A DNA stretch of 64,000 nucleotides, taken from contig OW568865.1 in assembly GCA_938743325.2 (NCBI GenBank), positions 62,001 through 126,000 of the forward strand. The letters are read 5' to 3'. Made by a program: the position numbers and the translations under genes. This DNA is from Pycnococcus provasolii. Its lineage: Eukaryota > Chlorophyta > Pseudoscourfieldiophyceae > Pseudoscourfieldiales > Pycnococcaceae. Shown here in pieces: positions 38,829-48,545 of the stretch. The notes beneath the pieces are model-generated. The model was not told the DNA's origin. It did no database searches and was given only the letters and a program-made list of their open reading frames with translations. Position 1 is the stretch's first letter; each line of letters starts with the position of its first letter.

Positions 38829-40610
38829 CTAGTTATCCGACTCCTGGCGCATTGCGTGCTTATCCGAATCGAAGACGTACTTTCTAAAGCTCATCGTGAG
38901 CCGATTCGAGTCCGGCTTCGACTGTTCCTCCTTCGGCACGGCGGTGCGAAAACTCACCTTAAACTTCCCGCTCTTGCCAAACGTTCCCGCGATGACGCCG
39001 ACAATCCCGGTTCCCGTTTTTACCTCCATGTTCTGGAAGAGAGTCATATCCGTTTCTTTCTTGAACATGCCCTTGCATACAGCCTCGTATTCATTCGTCC
39101 ATCGCTCCACCACGCCATTGCGCTCTTTGTTCTTGTAGATTCGAAATTTACTGTAGGCAGATGCGGCGCCGGATGAGGAACCAGCATCCCCAGGGCCCGT
39201 GGCGTACACAAGGTCAATCAGCTTCCCGTGAAATGCAAGGCGGCAGCTATTCTGGTGGATGTCAGCGTCGAGCCGTGCGCCAATCAAAAGGCTTTTCTCC
39301 GGAGCGGTGACGGGTTGATCAAACGTCAACAGAGCGTACTGCGGTGGCACAACCCCATCCCCCGGCTTGCTACCAGCCGCGGCGTTGTCCTGCTCCGCCA
39401 TCGCCGCTGCCACCTCGGCGGCACCCATGAGCTCCTCCTGGTACAGGTACGAATTCCCAATGTCGAACATTTCCTCCGCCACATCCACGACGCCACGCCG
39501 CTTCTCCTTCGCCGCGAGCACGCGCTCTCGAGCGTCCGCCTTGCTAGTCTGCGAGCCGAGTCCAAAAATCAGGAGCTCGGCCATCGATGTCTCGTGCCCG
39601 ATGGTAACGTGGAAGCGGCTTTTTGTAGCGATGCGACCTTTGAAGAACCGAATCTTCTCCAGCGCACAGACGGCAGCCGTGAAAGTGGGGACCGCGCCAG
39701 GGGCTGCAACAATGCCACGCTCAATCGCCTTGGCGTCGAGCTGCGTGACCAGCATGCCAAGCCTGTCGCCCTGCACAGCGCGATTCACCGGCTGGTGAAA
39801 CATCTGCATGCTCTTAACCTTCTTCGTTTCCTTCAGCACGGGCAGCTCGATCATATCGTTCACGCTCACGACGCCCTGAAGCACGGTTCCCGTGAGCACA
39901 GTACCCTTACCCTTGATCGGAAACGCGTGGTCCACCGCCATGAGCAGCGGGTCTGCGCTGCTTCCGCTACCCTCCGCAAGCGTACTTCTCCGACGTGCAA
40001 GGTCAGCAGGTACGTGCGCCTCAAGCGCCTCGACGAGTGCGTCCAGCCCGCTCGGTGCAGTTGTGTCTTCCGCCCCACCCGGCCGTGCGCTGATGGGCAC
40101 CATGGTGCACCCCGCAAACCGCGTCGCCTCGAATGTTTTGGCAAGACGTTTCTTCATCTTTGCAAGTTTTTCTTCACGAGCCGGCGACCCTTCCTCGCCG
40201 AGCAGGTCGCACTTGTTGAGCACAACGACGAGGCTCGGCGCGAGGATTTCACCCACGACGAGGCACTCCGCCGTCTGCGTTTGCATGCCCTTCGTCACGT
40301 CAACGACGAGGATCATGACGTCCACGATCTGAGCGCCACCCATGATGGTGCGAATGAGCGACGCGTGCCCTGGGCAGTCGACGAGCGTGAATTGTAGCTC
40401 GCCATACGAGGACGAGTCGGCGAGGTGCGAAGGCAGCGGTCGTCGCATCGCACTGAACCCGAGGTCGAGCGTGATTCCTCGTTCCTGCGACTGCGGGTGT
40501 TTGTCGAGCGAGGCTGTGGATAGGAGGGTGGAGAGCGCGCGCGCCAACGAGGTTTTTCCTGAGTCGACGTGGCCAAGCACGCCGACGTTCACGTTGAGCA
40601 CGGAGGACAT
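38829..40610 (-). CDS. EEFSEC: Selenocysteine-specific elongation factor eEFSec (SelB)
   Basis: A 593-residue translational GTPase that brings Sec-tRNA to UGA codons. G1 GHVDSGKTSL (about 8-17), G2 region QERGITLDLGF, G3 DCPGHASL (about 76), G4 NKCD (about 130). The domain after the GTPase and beta barrels has the eEFSec mark DHAFPIKGKGTVLTGTVLQG, and the basic C-terminal domain IV expected for interaction with SECIS-binding protein is present. Length matches animal eEFSec (about 596). ATG 40610; the frame extends further only without an ATG. It shows that this organism decodes selenocysteine, so UGA may be sense in some genes here. Confidence 0.93.
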   Translation of the reverse strand: MSSVLNVNVGVLGHVDSGKTSLARALSTLLSTASLDKHPQSQERGITLDLGFSAMRRPLPSHLADSSSYGELQFTLVDCPGHASLIRTIMGGAQIVDVMILVVDVTKGMQTQTAECLVVGEILAPSLVVVLNKCDLLGEEGSPAREEKLAKMKKRLAKTFEATRFAGCTMVPISARPGGAEDTTAPSGLDALVEALEAHVPADLARRRSTLAEGSGSSADPLLMAVDHAFPIKGKGTVLTGTVLQGVVSVNDMIELPVLKETKKVKSMQMFHQPVNRAVQGDRLGMLVTQLDAKAIERGIVAAPGAVPTFTAAVCALEKIRFFKGRIATKSRFHVTIGHETSMAELLIFGLGSQTSKADARERVLAAKEKRRGVVDVAEEMFDIGNSYLYQEELMGAAEVAAAMAEQDNAAAGSKPGDGVVPPQYALLTFDQPVTAPEKSLLIGARLDADIHQNSCRLAFHGKLIDLVYATGPGDAGSSSGAASAYSKFRIYKNKERNGVVERWTNEYEAVCKGMFKKETDMTLFQNMEVKTGTGIVGVIAGTFGKSGKFKVSFRTAVPKEEQSKPDSNRLTMSFRKYVFDSDKHAMRQESDN

Positions 40611-40799
40611 GGCGCGCCACGAGAGAATGAGGGAGAGCAGAGAGAACACGGCGGCGGGGCTATCCGGAAACGTCAGGTGGAAACGTCCGTGGGAAAACAA
40701 ACCCCCATTCAGCCTTCCAACAGAATGTGTAAACCCCTTTCTTCCTAGCCCGCCATTTTCCCGCCACGCAACCCCCCCCTGTCGTCTGTGTCTCGCGCC

Positions 40800-41639
40800 A
40801 TGGGGGCGGGCCACGCCGCCGCCGCAGAAGCGTCAACGTCGTGGCCGCAAGTACTTGAGGCTATCGAGGAGGACAACCTCGACGAACGAGAGGAAACACA
40901 ACAACAATCAGGCCAACTGCCACGCATTGCGCGCATGCTCCCGTGCGCCATCAAACGCAGGCACGCTGCGAGCGACACAGCTGGAGGTGGCGGCGCGCAC
41001 AATCGAAGTCCAGCAGGAGTGAAACGTGCACGCCTCGTCGCTGGCGCAAAACTCGCGCGTACCATCGACAGCGTTGAAGAGGCGACCTTTGCGTCGGTGT
41101 CAGACATGGACTTCGCACACGACGGGGCGTGCGGCGATGAGAAGGTTGTGCAGCACGTCGTGCTGACGAGAGAGGAGGCGCGAGCGTGGGCGCGCATGGT
41201 GCTCGCGCACGCGAGGCGTGCCGGGTGGCAGGCCGGTGCGTGGCCACCGCCGCCGTCTCCGGTGCCTTTGACGGTGGACGACTGGACCGTCGCGTTGGGC
41301 TCGGAAGCGTCGCAGCTGTGCATGCCTCTGTCCGCATTCGCGTCTGCCGCGCCGTGCGAGCTTGCGACCGCCGCTGCACTGCGCGACGTGCCTCTACTTC
41401 TCGCCGGCGCTGGTGAGTGGTCCACTGACGCGAACGAGCGCGTCGCGCAGGCTCGCAGGCTCGCGGACCATGTCGCGGCCAACGCGCGCGTCGGGAGCTG
41501 GACGCACGTGCAGGTGGCAACGTTGCTTAGAAAATGCCTCGATGCGGCAGGACCTCAGGAAAGGCCTCTGCACGACGCGGCGCGCGCGTTTGACCGCGAC
41601 GTGTGGCTTGCTTGGTATGCGAGCAGCGCCGCCATGTAA
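40800..41639 (+). CDS. Unknown Ala-rich protein
   Basis: A 279-residue protein from ATG 40800 (GCCATGG), divergent from eEFSec with 189 bp between starts. No signal peptide or membrane segment. The N-terminal third is disordered with a basic patch (AIKRRHA, VKRARLVAG); the rest is helical, Ala/Trp-rich, with a VLTREEARAWARMVLAHARR helix and a repeat-like ending (...WTHVQVATLLRKCLDAAG). No family recognised. A bidirectional promoter with eEFSec is likely. Confidence 0.5.
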   Translation: MGAGHAAAAEASTSWPQVLEAIEEDNLDEREETQQQSGQLPRIARMLPCAIKRRHAASDTAGGGGAHNRSPAGVKRARLVAGAKLARTIDSVEEATFASVSDMDFAHDGACGDEKVVQHVVLTREEARAWARMVLAHARRAGWQAGAWPPPPSPVPLTVDDWTVALGSEASQLCMPLSAFASAAPCELATAAALRDVPLLLAGAGEWSTDANERVAQARRLADHVAANARVGSWTHVQVATLLRKCLDAAGPQERPLHDAARAFDRDVWLAWYASSAAM

Positions 41640-41722
41640 TGAGTTGTACTATCGTAATGCCCTAACCCCCGGCGTGGGTTAAACAAGTAAAACTGTAATA
41701 ATAAAGGCGCGACAATTTTTAT

Positions 41723-42742
41723 TTACACAGCCGATGGGGTTCTCGTCCTCTCAGCCAGAATCTTTTCCGCGCGCTGAAGTCGTTCCAACCGCCGCTGGAA
41801 CGCGTCGTCCGTCTCCCCAGGTAGCCTGTTGTGCGGGTCATTCGGTGGCAGCGTTGGCGCCGCTTCTACGACGGCATCTGTCGAAGAGGAAACGCTGCTG
41901 TCCGCGGAAGTTGAGCCTCGGCCACGCTGTACGATGCTCGTCACAAGCTCTGCGACGAGGTCCACGAAGCGGTCGAGAGGTGGTGGAAAGAGCGTCGAGA
42001 ATGCAAATTCGTCGCTCGCGTCGCCGGGCGGCAAGTTGTTGAGCTGCTGAAAGTATCTCAGGTAAGCCCAGCCACCAAAGGTGCCAAACGCGACGAACAA
42101 GCTTAGGCCAATGTGGTGGTATTGCGCGCCGTGCAGCAGACAAAGAAGCAGAGTCGCACATCCGTAGAGAAACGGAAGGTGCTTGTGCCGCAGCTTCAGC
42201 CCGCTCAGTCCGGGCACGCTTGCGAACGGCTCGTCTTCCGGCAGCACCTGCTTCGTGGCCACGAAGAGACCTGCGACGGCACCGTGAAAGCCACCAAAGC
42301 TGGCGAATAGGAAGAAGTTGTTCAGCGTGAACACGTAGAGAACGTACATGGCAGCCCACGTTCCGATGCCGCAGAGAGCATTGACCACGACGACGTATCG
42401 CAGGAACTCCACGGAACCCCACACAGGCTCAACGAGCTTGCCAAAGTGCATGAGTGCAATAATGTCAACCATCGTTGTCGCGATGGCCACGCGGCCAGTG
42501 CCATAGGGAAAGTACCCGCAAGTCAGCACGTTCGTCGGCTTCCACGGTAGCGTTCGTTCCGGTATGAGAGCAAGATGTCTCGCGGCTGACGGCACGAGCA
42601 CGCCAACGAGGCAGTTAAGGCAAAGCACGATGCCGAGGCCCTTGGTGGTTGGCGACGCGGTTGATAGCAGCTGCTTGAGCACATTCGCCGCGTCATGGAG
42701 CGAGCGGTATACCGAGGCTTGGAGAGCGACGGACGCGGCCAT
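41723..42742 (-). CDS. TMEM115: TMEM115-like Golgi rhomboid-fold protein
   Basis: A 339-residue multi-spanning protein of the TMEM115/DUF1751 family: inactive rhomboid relatives in the Golgi, involved in retrograde transport. Seen: several membrane helices (LGIVLCLNCLVGVLV, YVVVVNALCGIGTW, FLLFASFGGFHGAVAGLFVA and others), family motifs GGFHGAVAGLFVATKQ, GGWAYLRYF and FAFSTLFPPPLDRFVDLVAE, then an acidic cytosolic tail. No catalytic Ser-His pair of rhomboids. ATG 42742 has a strong GGCCATGG context; another in-frame ATG at 42817 has a weak one. A GGGATCCC lies 102 bp upstream. The stop is followed by a TGTAA-type signal. Confidence 0.88.
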   Translation of the reverse strand: MAASVALQASVYRSLHDAANVLKQLLSTASPTTKGLGIVLCLNCLVGVLVPSAARHLALIPERTLPWKPTNVLTCGYFPYGTGRVAIATTMVDIIALMHFGKLVEPVWGSVEFLRYVVVVNALCGIGTWAAMYVLYVFTLNNFFLFASFGGFHGAVAGLFVATKQVLPEDEPFASVPGLSGLKLRHKHLPFLYGCATLLLCLLHGAQYHHIGLSLFVAFGTFGGWAYLRYFQQLNNLPPGDASDEFAFSTLFPPPLDRFVDLVAELVTSIVQRGRGSTSADSSVSSSTDAVVEAAPTLPPNDPHNRLPGETDDAFQRRLERLQRAEKILAERTRTPSAV

Positions 42743-43082
42743 GGCCGAAACGGGAAGAACTCTTTTGAGCGCCAGATCAGCCCGAGCTGGTGCCGACCCT
42801 TCCTCCCTTGCGCGCATCCAGCCCCCCCCCCCTCTCCCCTGAGGGGATCCCTCGTGGAACGAGACGCGTTTCAGGTACGGCGCAATGGTGAGTATTTTGT
42901 TGATTTCCTATGCTATGTGACACATGTGTTTGATGGTGTGGACAAAAAACGAACGATGCGAACACAAGGTTCGCCGCGGAAGTGCGCCGTGGGTTCCGAC
43001 GTGGGTTCCGGTGAGAGGTTCGTCAGGTTTTGCTAAAAAAGCCTCGTTACTTTCCATTGTTTCCCTTTTTCTTTTGTTAAAT
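42743..43082. other. Intergenic region
   Basis: TMEM115 promoter side with a C-run and GGGATCCC at 42844-42851; the right part is the 3' flank of the GATA gene. No gene seen. Confidence 0.6.
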
Positions 43083-45527
43083 TCAGAGGACCAGCGCGCG
43101 AGGAGGTGGTGGTGGTGGTGGTGGAATTGCCGAGGGCGGCGGCGGAGGGGGTGGCAGGTGCGACTCCTGCGGCATCGCCGACGGCGGCGGCGGAGGGATC
43201 GCCGACGGCGGCGGCGGAGGGATTTCCGCCGAGGGTGGTGGTATGTCCGACGGCGGTGGGGGTGGCGCTGTGTCGTATAATGCTGCCACGAGTTCAGGTG
43301 AACAAAACTTCGCGTGAGGAGGGGGAGGTGGCGGGGGAGCCATGCTTGCGGGCATGCTCGTCGAACGTCCCAGCGCCTCCAGATCCTGACGCTCTGCTGC
43401 AGCTGCCGCCTCGAGCAGCATCTCCCACAACGGATCAGATTTGATGTCCGCCGCCATCTTCGTGGCCGCGGCGCCTGCGGAAGCACACGCACTTGCGCCA
43501 GATAACCCTGCGTTCCGCGAAGTCATGAGGCTAACTGGTCTGGCTTTGTGATGAGTCTTTTGGTAAATTCCGCACGCGTTGCACAGCACCTTGCTCGTCT
43601 CGCGGCACCTCCGCCAGCACGGGGTAGAGTCCGTGCCGCAATTCTCACATCGGTACTGCCCGTCGTTGTCGCTTTCGCGCTCAACATGCGCCCCAGGCGT
43701 CTCGGCCAGCCGAGGAGATATGTCCGCCGCCGGGGTGACGAAAATTTCGCGGATGCTACTACGCCTCCTCCTCTCCGGTGCGGGCGTGACCAGCGGCGTT
43801 TCAGCCGTGGGTGGCGGCGCAAGGGGAGCGGCGTCGTGCTCCTTCTCGTTCGCATGTTCCTCCTCCTCCGCAGCATCCATCTCGTCGACGTCGACGTCCC
43901 CTTCGTCCTCCTCCTCCGCAATTGCCGTCGGCGCATCCTCGGACGGCTCGGGCGGTGGTTGCCCCATCTTCATCTTCAGCTGCTGCCTCATCCCGCACGC
44001 GTTGCAGAGCTTCGCCTGCGTTACCTTGCATCGTCGCCAGCACGGCGTCGACGCTGTCCCGCACTCGGTGCAAGTGCGCGCCGAGCCTAGCGCATCGTCG
44101 TCGGAGGTGATCGGGGTGCCAATTGGAGGCGGGCGGTGGCGTTCCATCTTTCCCTTGCCGTCCGTAATCTTGCGTGGCAGGCGCGACTCCTGATTGCTGG
44201 CTTCGCCTGACGCCGACCTGGGGAGCTTGCTGCTATTCTGGGCGATGGCATTGTTATAGATATTTCGCAGAGGCTCCCTGCGTTTGCGCTTTTGCGTCAT
44301 GAGCGGGAACGACTGCGAGCGCGAGAGATGTCCCGACGCATCAGGTGCGACATTCTCTTTCGCCGGCGGAGCAGGTGGCTGCTGGCTCGGCTGACTTCCC
44401 GTGTCACGGCTGTTGCTGCCATTGTTCCCTCCGAAGAAGTTGAGAGTGTTGATGAGACGTGTGCGTCCCACGGCATCAGCCCACGCGAGCACGACCTCCT
44501 CCACGCTGAGACGTCCCGAGCTGTACTCTTCTCCCAGAGCCGCGACGCGGTCGTGCACGTCCGTGCCCAGGTCTGCCGCGAGAGCGGTGACAAGTCTGGG
44601 AAGACGCCGGCCGCTGAGCATGTGTTCGCCACGCTGCACCCACAGCGTCGTGTCCTCCTTCCAACGCTGGTAGGCTAACGTGTGCTTGAAGCTCATGTAG
44701 TAGTAGCCAACGACATCTGACTGGTCCTTGGTATGAACAAGCTTGGCTATGCTCGAGAAGTCGCCCTTGCCAAACATGTGCAGTGCCAGCAGGAAGCACT
44801 GCACTTCCTCCTCACTCCAGCCGTCACGCCTCAGTCCTGGCTCGAGCACGACCACTTCTCCGTTGTTGGTTGTCGTCTGGAGGTCGTCTTCGTCGAGCTT
44901 GACATTTCCAATGACAAAGTGAGGCGACGGGACGTCATTCGCGGCAGTCTTTGGCAGAGTTGTGTTTTCAGCGTCTTCGTTGTCGTCACCTTCCATCGCC
45001 ACCGCCACCGCGACGTTGTTGCTGTTGCTTTTGTTGTTGTTGTTGTTGTTGTTGTTGTTGACGTTGTTTTCCGCATGCTTCTGCTGCTTCGAGAACGGCG
45101 GAACGTCGCACTGAAAGTCCGCACCCACCCTAGAACCACCACCACCACCACCACCACCACCATCACTGTAACCCGTCGCTGCTGCGTCATCCACGGTTTG
45201 GTTTATGTCGTTGTCCGTTTCCGCATCCGCCATCATCGCCGTAAACTTCATGGAAGGAGGCGTGTGAAGGCGCATCACGTTCTGCTGCTTGAGATTGCTT
45301 TTGTATGTTTGCGTCGGCGTTGCAGCGTGCTGCAAGCCTGCGCCCACAAAACCAGCGTCGTTGTTGTTGTCGTTGTCGTTGTCGTCGTCGACGAGCATGG
45401 GCTGCTCATTGATGTCAACTACCGGCTGGACCTGTGATGTGACCAAGGGCCTACCCAAACCACCGGATGGAACTTCCAGTGCAGCTTCTTCCACAGCGTC
45501 ATCCATACCAGCAGTAACCACCTGCAT
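43083..45527 (-). CDS. Transcription factor with SANT and two GATA zinc fingers
   Basis: An 814-residue nuclear protein (ATG 45527; the frame continues upstream only from a TTG). Acidic, Asn- and Gly-run-containing N-terminus; SANT/Myb-like domain (about 235-285, WSEEEVQCFLLALHMFGKGD followed by YYYMSFK); two GATA-type fingers, CTECGTASTPCWRR...CNACG (about 484-510) and CENCGTDSTPCWRR...CNACG (about 622-650); Pro-rich C-terminus. In each finger the two CxxC pairs are spaced as in GATA factors. The SANT domain is like those of histone-deacetylase co-repressors. It may bind DNA and recruit chromatin modifiers. GTT/GAC microsatellites encode the Asn/Asp runs. Confidence 0.85.
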   Translation of the reverse strand: MQVVTAGMDDAVEEAALEVPSGGLGRPLVTSQVQPVVDINEQPMLVDDDNDNDNNNDAGFVGAGLQHAATPTQTYKSNLKQQNVMRLHTPPSMKFTAMMADAETDNDINQTVDDAAATGYSDGGGGGGGGGSRVGADFQCDVPPFSKQQKHAENNVNNNNNNNNNKSNSNNVAVAVAMEGDDNEDAENTTLPKTAANDVPSPHFVIGNVKLDEDDLQTTTNNGEVVVLEPGLRRDGWSEEEVQCFLLALHMFGKGDFSSIAKLVHTKDQSDVVGYYYMSFKHTLAYQRWKEDTTLWVQRGEHMLSGRRLPRLVTALAADLGTDVHDRVAALGEEYSSGRLSVEEVVLAWADAVGRTRLINTLNFFGGNNGSNSRDTGSQPSQQPPAPPAKENVAPDASGHLSRSQSFPLMTQKRKRREPLRNIYNNAIAQNSSKLPRSASGEASNQESRLPRKITDGKGKMERHRPPPIGTPITSDDDALGSARTCTECGTASTPCWRRCKVTQAKLCNACGMRQQLKMKMGQPPPEPSEDAPTAIAEEEDEGDVDVDEMDAAEEEEHANEKEHDAAPLAPPPTAETPLVTPAPERRRRSSIREIFVTPAADISPRLAETPGAHVERESDNDGQYRCENCGTDSTPCWRRCRETSKVLCNACGIYQKTHHKARPVSLMTSRNAGLSGASACASAGAAATKMAADIKSDPLWEMLLEAAAAAERQDLEALGRSTSMPASMAPPPPPPPHAKFCSPELVAALYDTAPPPPPSDIPPPSAEIPPPPPSAIPPPPPSAMPQESHLPPPPPPPSAIPPPPPPPPRALVL

Positions 45528-46142
45528 CACTAGAATACGAATCACACACACACACACAGTGCAGCGGGAGGAGACGAAGGTGAAGGTCTTGAGAAGTGAG
45601 GGACCCTCAGAGGGAGACTCGCGTGTAGTTTGAATCCGCAAACACGTTTAGAACAGAACCAAAGCTCCGGAGGGTCTGTCTGTCAGAGGGGCAGAGCCTG
45701 GGGGGAGTTGGAGGGAGAATTCTAGATTTCAACGTCCAGTGCACTTCCTCCGTACCCTAGCGCGATCAAAGAAACTTCCCTAAGAACTACATACGCGCGA
45801 TCCCCCGTCTTTCCCCCTCTCCCTTTCTCGTCGTTCCGGCCCCGCACAAAAGCAGTCGCAGGTGGTGCACCGGGTTTCGATTTTTGAATTTTCAACTCCA
45901 ACTGGTGGTTCAGACTTCAGACATCAGGGGGTGTGGGGTTTGAACTTTGAAGTAGTGAGGGTTTGGGGCTCTGGTTTGGGGGTCTCTGGGGAGTTTCGTT
46001 TTCGGGGTTGTGCCTTTCCCGGTTTTAGGTAGGGGATAGGCGTTTTAGGTTTTGGGGTTCGCCTCTTTCTCCTGCTTCTTTTTCTCCTGCTGCCGAAAAA
46101 ATATCCTCCTGATTAGGTTACAGTTTGTTTGGGAGGCACGTG
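45528..46142. other. Divergent promoter region, GATA / TMX
   Basis: Divergent promoter region. The 45890-46070 part is rich in GGGTTT, GGGGTCT and TTTTAGG units that could form G-quadruplexes or telo-box-like sites on the coding side of the TMX gene. No gene seen. Confidence 0.55.
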
Positions 46143-46850
46143 ATGTCGCGATCCCTCCTCCTCCTCCTCTTCGCGGCGGCTGCCATCGCAGGGGCGACCT
46201 GCAAAGTCGGCGCAGCACAAGTGCTCGTGCAGCAGCAAACGCAAAACGCGGCAGCGTCGTCGGTCGTCGTACTCACCGACGAAACCTTCGACGCCAAAAC
46301 GGCAAAAGGCGTCTGGCTCGTCGACGTCTACGCGCCGTGGTGCGGACACTGCAAGCAGCTTGAGCCGACGTGGAACAAGCTAGCAGAAGAACTTAAGGCG
46401 CAGAAGGTGAACGTCGCAAAAGTCGACGGAACGAAGGAAACGACGCTGCTCGCGCGTTTTCACGTCGAGGCGTTCCCGTCCATCTTTCTCATGAAAGACG
46501 GAAGGACGTACGTCTACGAGGGACAGAGAAGTCTCGTGCATCTCAGGGCGTTCGCGCTCAACCCTTCTAAAAGCGGTGCGAAGGAGCTGGCTTGGTACAA
46601 GGCGCCGAACAGCGAGCTAGGACGGGCCATGGGTGGTGTGTACTCCTTGCCACGCCGCGCCAACGACGCGTACCAATACCTAAGCAAGAAACGAAAGTGG
46701 TCGGACGTGCAGATCACGCTATCTCTCTTGGCCATTCCACTTGTTGCAGGCGTCATCCTCATCATCATACTTGACTGTTTCTGCGTCAAGGGACCTTACG
46801 TCGCCGGCGGCGTACCGGTTCCGCCTCCCGCTCGTCCGCACGCCGAGTAG
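46143..46850 (+). CDS. TMX/PDIL5-type membrane thioredoxin-fold disulfide isomerase
   Basis: A 235-residue ER protein. Signal peptide (SLLLLLFAAAAIAGATC), thioredoxin domain with active site APWCGHCKQLEP (about 65), cis-Pro region VEAFPSIFLMKDGRTY, then a stretch leading to one membrane helix (LSLLAIPLVAGVILIIILDC, about 195-215) and a short Pro-rich tail. This layout equals TMX1-like or plant PDIL5 enzymes that form or isomerise disulfides at the ER membrane. The ATG at 46143 is the first in frame; the frame starts earlier with TTG. Confidence 0.85.
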   Translation: MSRSLLLLLFAAAAIAGATCKVGAAQVLVQQQTQNAAASSVVVLTDETFDAKTAKGVWLVDVYAPWCGHCKQLEPTWNKLAEELKAQKVNVAKVDGTKETTLLARFHVEAFPSIFLMKDGRTYVYEGQRSLVHLRAFALNPSKSGAKELAWYKAPNSELGRAMGGVYSLPRRANDAYQYLSKKRKWSDVQITLSLLAIPLVAGVILIIILDCFCVKGPYVAGGVPVPPPARPHAE

Positions 46851-46958
46851 AGGGTGTAACATCGACTTTCCATTTCGACACAGAAGAAAAAAACAAAAAA
46901 AGGGGGAAAAGAAAGAAAGAAAAGCTTTGCAACTCCGTCAATGGTTAAAAACGTAGCT

Positions 46959-47369
46959 TCACATGTAAGGTGCCGGCGCGCTCAAGTCGCCTTCGAACAG
47001 CGACCTTCCCGCAGTGAAGAACATGGACGGCAAGAAGAGAGCGGCGAAGATGGTAAGCAAGATGGCTGTTCCCAAAGGACCGAGCGTCTCTTCCTCGGGT
47101 GTGTCGGGCGCCTGCGTGGGCGTCGTTTGTGCCGGCGGGTCCGCCGCCGACTCCGCGCCCGTCCACTGGTACGGCTTCTCTTCTGACGACGTCGAAGCAT
47201 CCTCCTTCTCTTCCCCCGAGGCGCGCACGACGACGACGCGCGCGCGCGCCGTGGCCTCTCGCGTTGTTCGCGCCGCCGATCTCCTCATACGATATGTTTC
47301 CCGGCGCCCGGCCGTCGTGCGCACGTTGCTGCGCGTCGCGCCATGGTTGGTCATCGAGGAAGACAGCAT
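46959..47369 (-). CDS. Small plastid membrane protein
   Basis: A 136-residue protein (ATG 47369). The first 50 residues are Arg/Thr/Ala-rich without acids (transit peptide); an acidic linker follows (GEEKEDASTSSEEKPYQWTG); then one membrane helix near the C-terminus (PLGTAILLTIFAALFLPSMF) and a short tail GRSLFEGDLSAPAPYM. Build and size are those of single-span thylakoid proteins, but no named subunit is recognised. Confidence 0.6.
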   Translation of the reverse strand: MLSSSMTNHGATRSNVRTTAGRRETYRMRRSAARTTREATARARVVVVRASGEEKEDASTSSEEKPYQWTGAESAADPPAQTTPTQAPDTPEEETLGPLGTAILLTIFAALFLPSMFFTAGRSLFEGDLSAPAPYM

Positions 47370-47660
47370 GGTGAAGCAAGTAGTGAAGTATGGCAGGAGG
47401 GGGGGAGGAGGAGGGAGGAGGGCCACGGAAAGGGGATCATAGTGAGAACAGGTGTCTAGAACCCCCAAAAAAACGTGAAGGAAACCCCCAACTCATTCAT
47501 GGGGACGACCCCACAACAGGGGTCGCGACCGCCACGTTGTCCAAAAGCACCCGCCTGCCACCTCGGACCCGCCCCCCCCCCGCTTGAGCGTTGTTATTCA
47601 ATAAACGCGACTCCCCCCTCCCCTTTTACCCGACACAAGCGAACGAACACCTTACCCGTC

Positions 47661-48416
47661 ATGGCGCTCGCCAACCCGTACACAGCCGACAGGCTCAAGG
47701 TGCTCAACGCCTTCATGGCCAAGTCCGACGGACGCGACAAGCTGTGCGCTACCGTGCAGTACGCGTGCCAGCTCCTCTCCGCGGGCGAGCCGGGCGACCT
47801 CAAAAAAATTCAAGGATCCTTCGCCTCAGCCAGAAAGGTGTTCCGCATCATGAAGCCCATCGAGTCGCTCGTGCCGCTGCTCACCGACCCGGGAACGTCC
47901 AAGGCGCCGCAGCACCAGCAGATGCTCGCCAAACTCAAGGCGCTCCTCATGAGCCTGTACTTTGCGGGTGACCACGTCAGCTGGGCAAAGAGCGCGGGGC
48001 TCTTCAACGACGCGGAGAAGGCGGAACGCGCGCAGAAAATGTCCATGTACTGCTGGATGGGTGCATCGCTCTGCACCATCATCAGCGAGCTCGAAGAGAT
48101 TGGAAACGCATTTAACGCCAGCCAGCAGGCGGCTGCTGCCGCCGCCGCGGACACCGCGGCCGTGTCTTCGTCCAGCAGCAAGCCGGACGAGGTGGCGCGG
48201 CGCAAGGCGCGTGAGGAGGAGGCGGCGGCTCTCAAGGCTGTGCAGAAGCGTCTTCTCACGCTCACGCACGCAGTCACACAGGCAAGCCTTGCGGCGGGAC
48301 TTTCGGGACTCGTGCCTATGAAGCCTCGCACAATTGGAGCGCTTGGCGTTGCGGCGTCGGCAATGAACGTGTACATGCTCATGCCGCCGCTGCCAAGCCA
48401 CGCGAAGCGTGCGTAA
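47661..48416 (+). CDS. PEX11: PEX11 peroxisome division protein
   Basis: A 251-residue PEX11 family protein that elongates peroxisome membranes before fission. N-terminal amphipathic region with DRLKVLNAFMAKSDGRDKLC and YACQLL; middle GSFASARKVFRIMKPIESL; helix pair KALLMSLYFAGDHVSWAKSA; C-terminal hydrophobic GLSGLVPMKPRTIGALG and a membrane-facing end. These match the family in order; an Ala/Ser/Glu-rich insertion (about 155-185) precedes the last part. ATG 47661 follows TTACCCGTC. Second peroxin in this window after PEX6. Confidence 0.9.
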   Translation: MALANPYTADRLKVLNAFMAKSDGRDKLCATVQYACQLLSAGEPGDLKKIQGSFASARKVFRIMKPIESLVPLLTDPGTSKAPQHQQMLAKLKALLMSLYFAGDHVSWAKSAGLFNDAEKAERAQKMSMYCWMGASLCTIISELEEIGNAFNASQQAAAAAAADTAAVSSSSSKPDEVARRKAREEEAAALKAVQKRLLTLTHAVTQASLAAGLSGLVPMKPRTIGALGVAASAMNVYMLMPPLPSHAKRA

Positions 48417-48545
48417 GTTGGCCAAATTTGGAAGTGGATGGGAGTATCGCAGTCGGAACTTTGGAACCCAGAAAACGATTTTTTTCAAAGAAACTTAGAA
48501 GTAAAAACGTAACCATTTACACGCAAAAACACACGACGCATTTCT

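Noticed and set aside
39228-40397. 389-residue plus-strand ORF
   Set aside because: Antisense shadow of eEFSec, His/Arg/Leu-rich with no domain.
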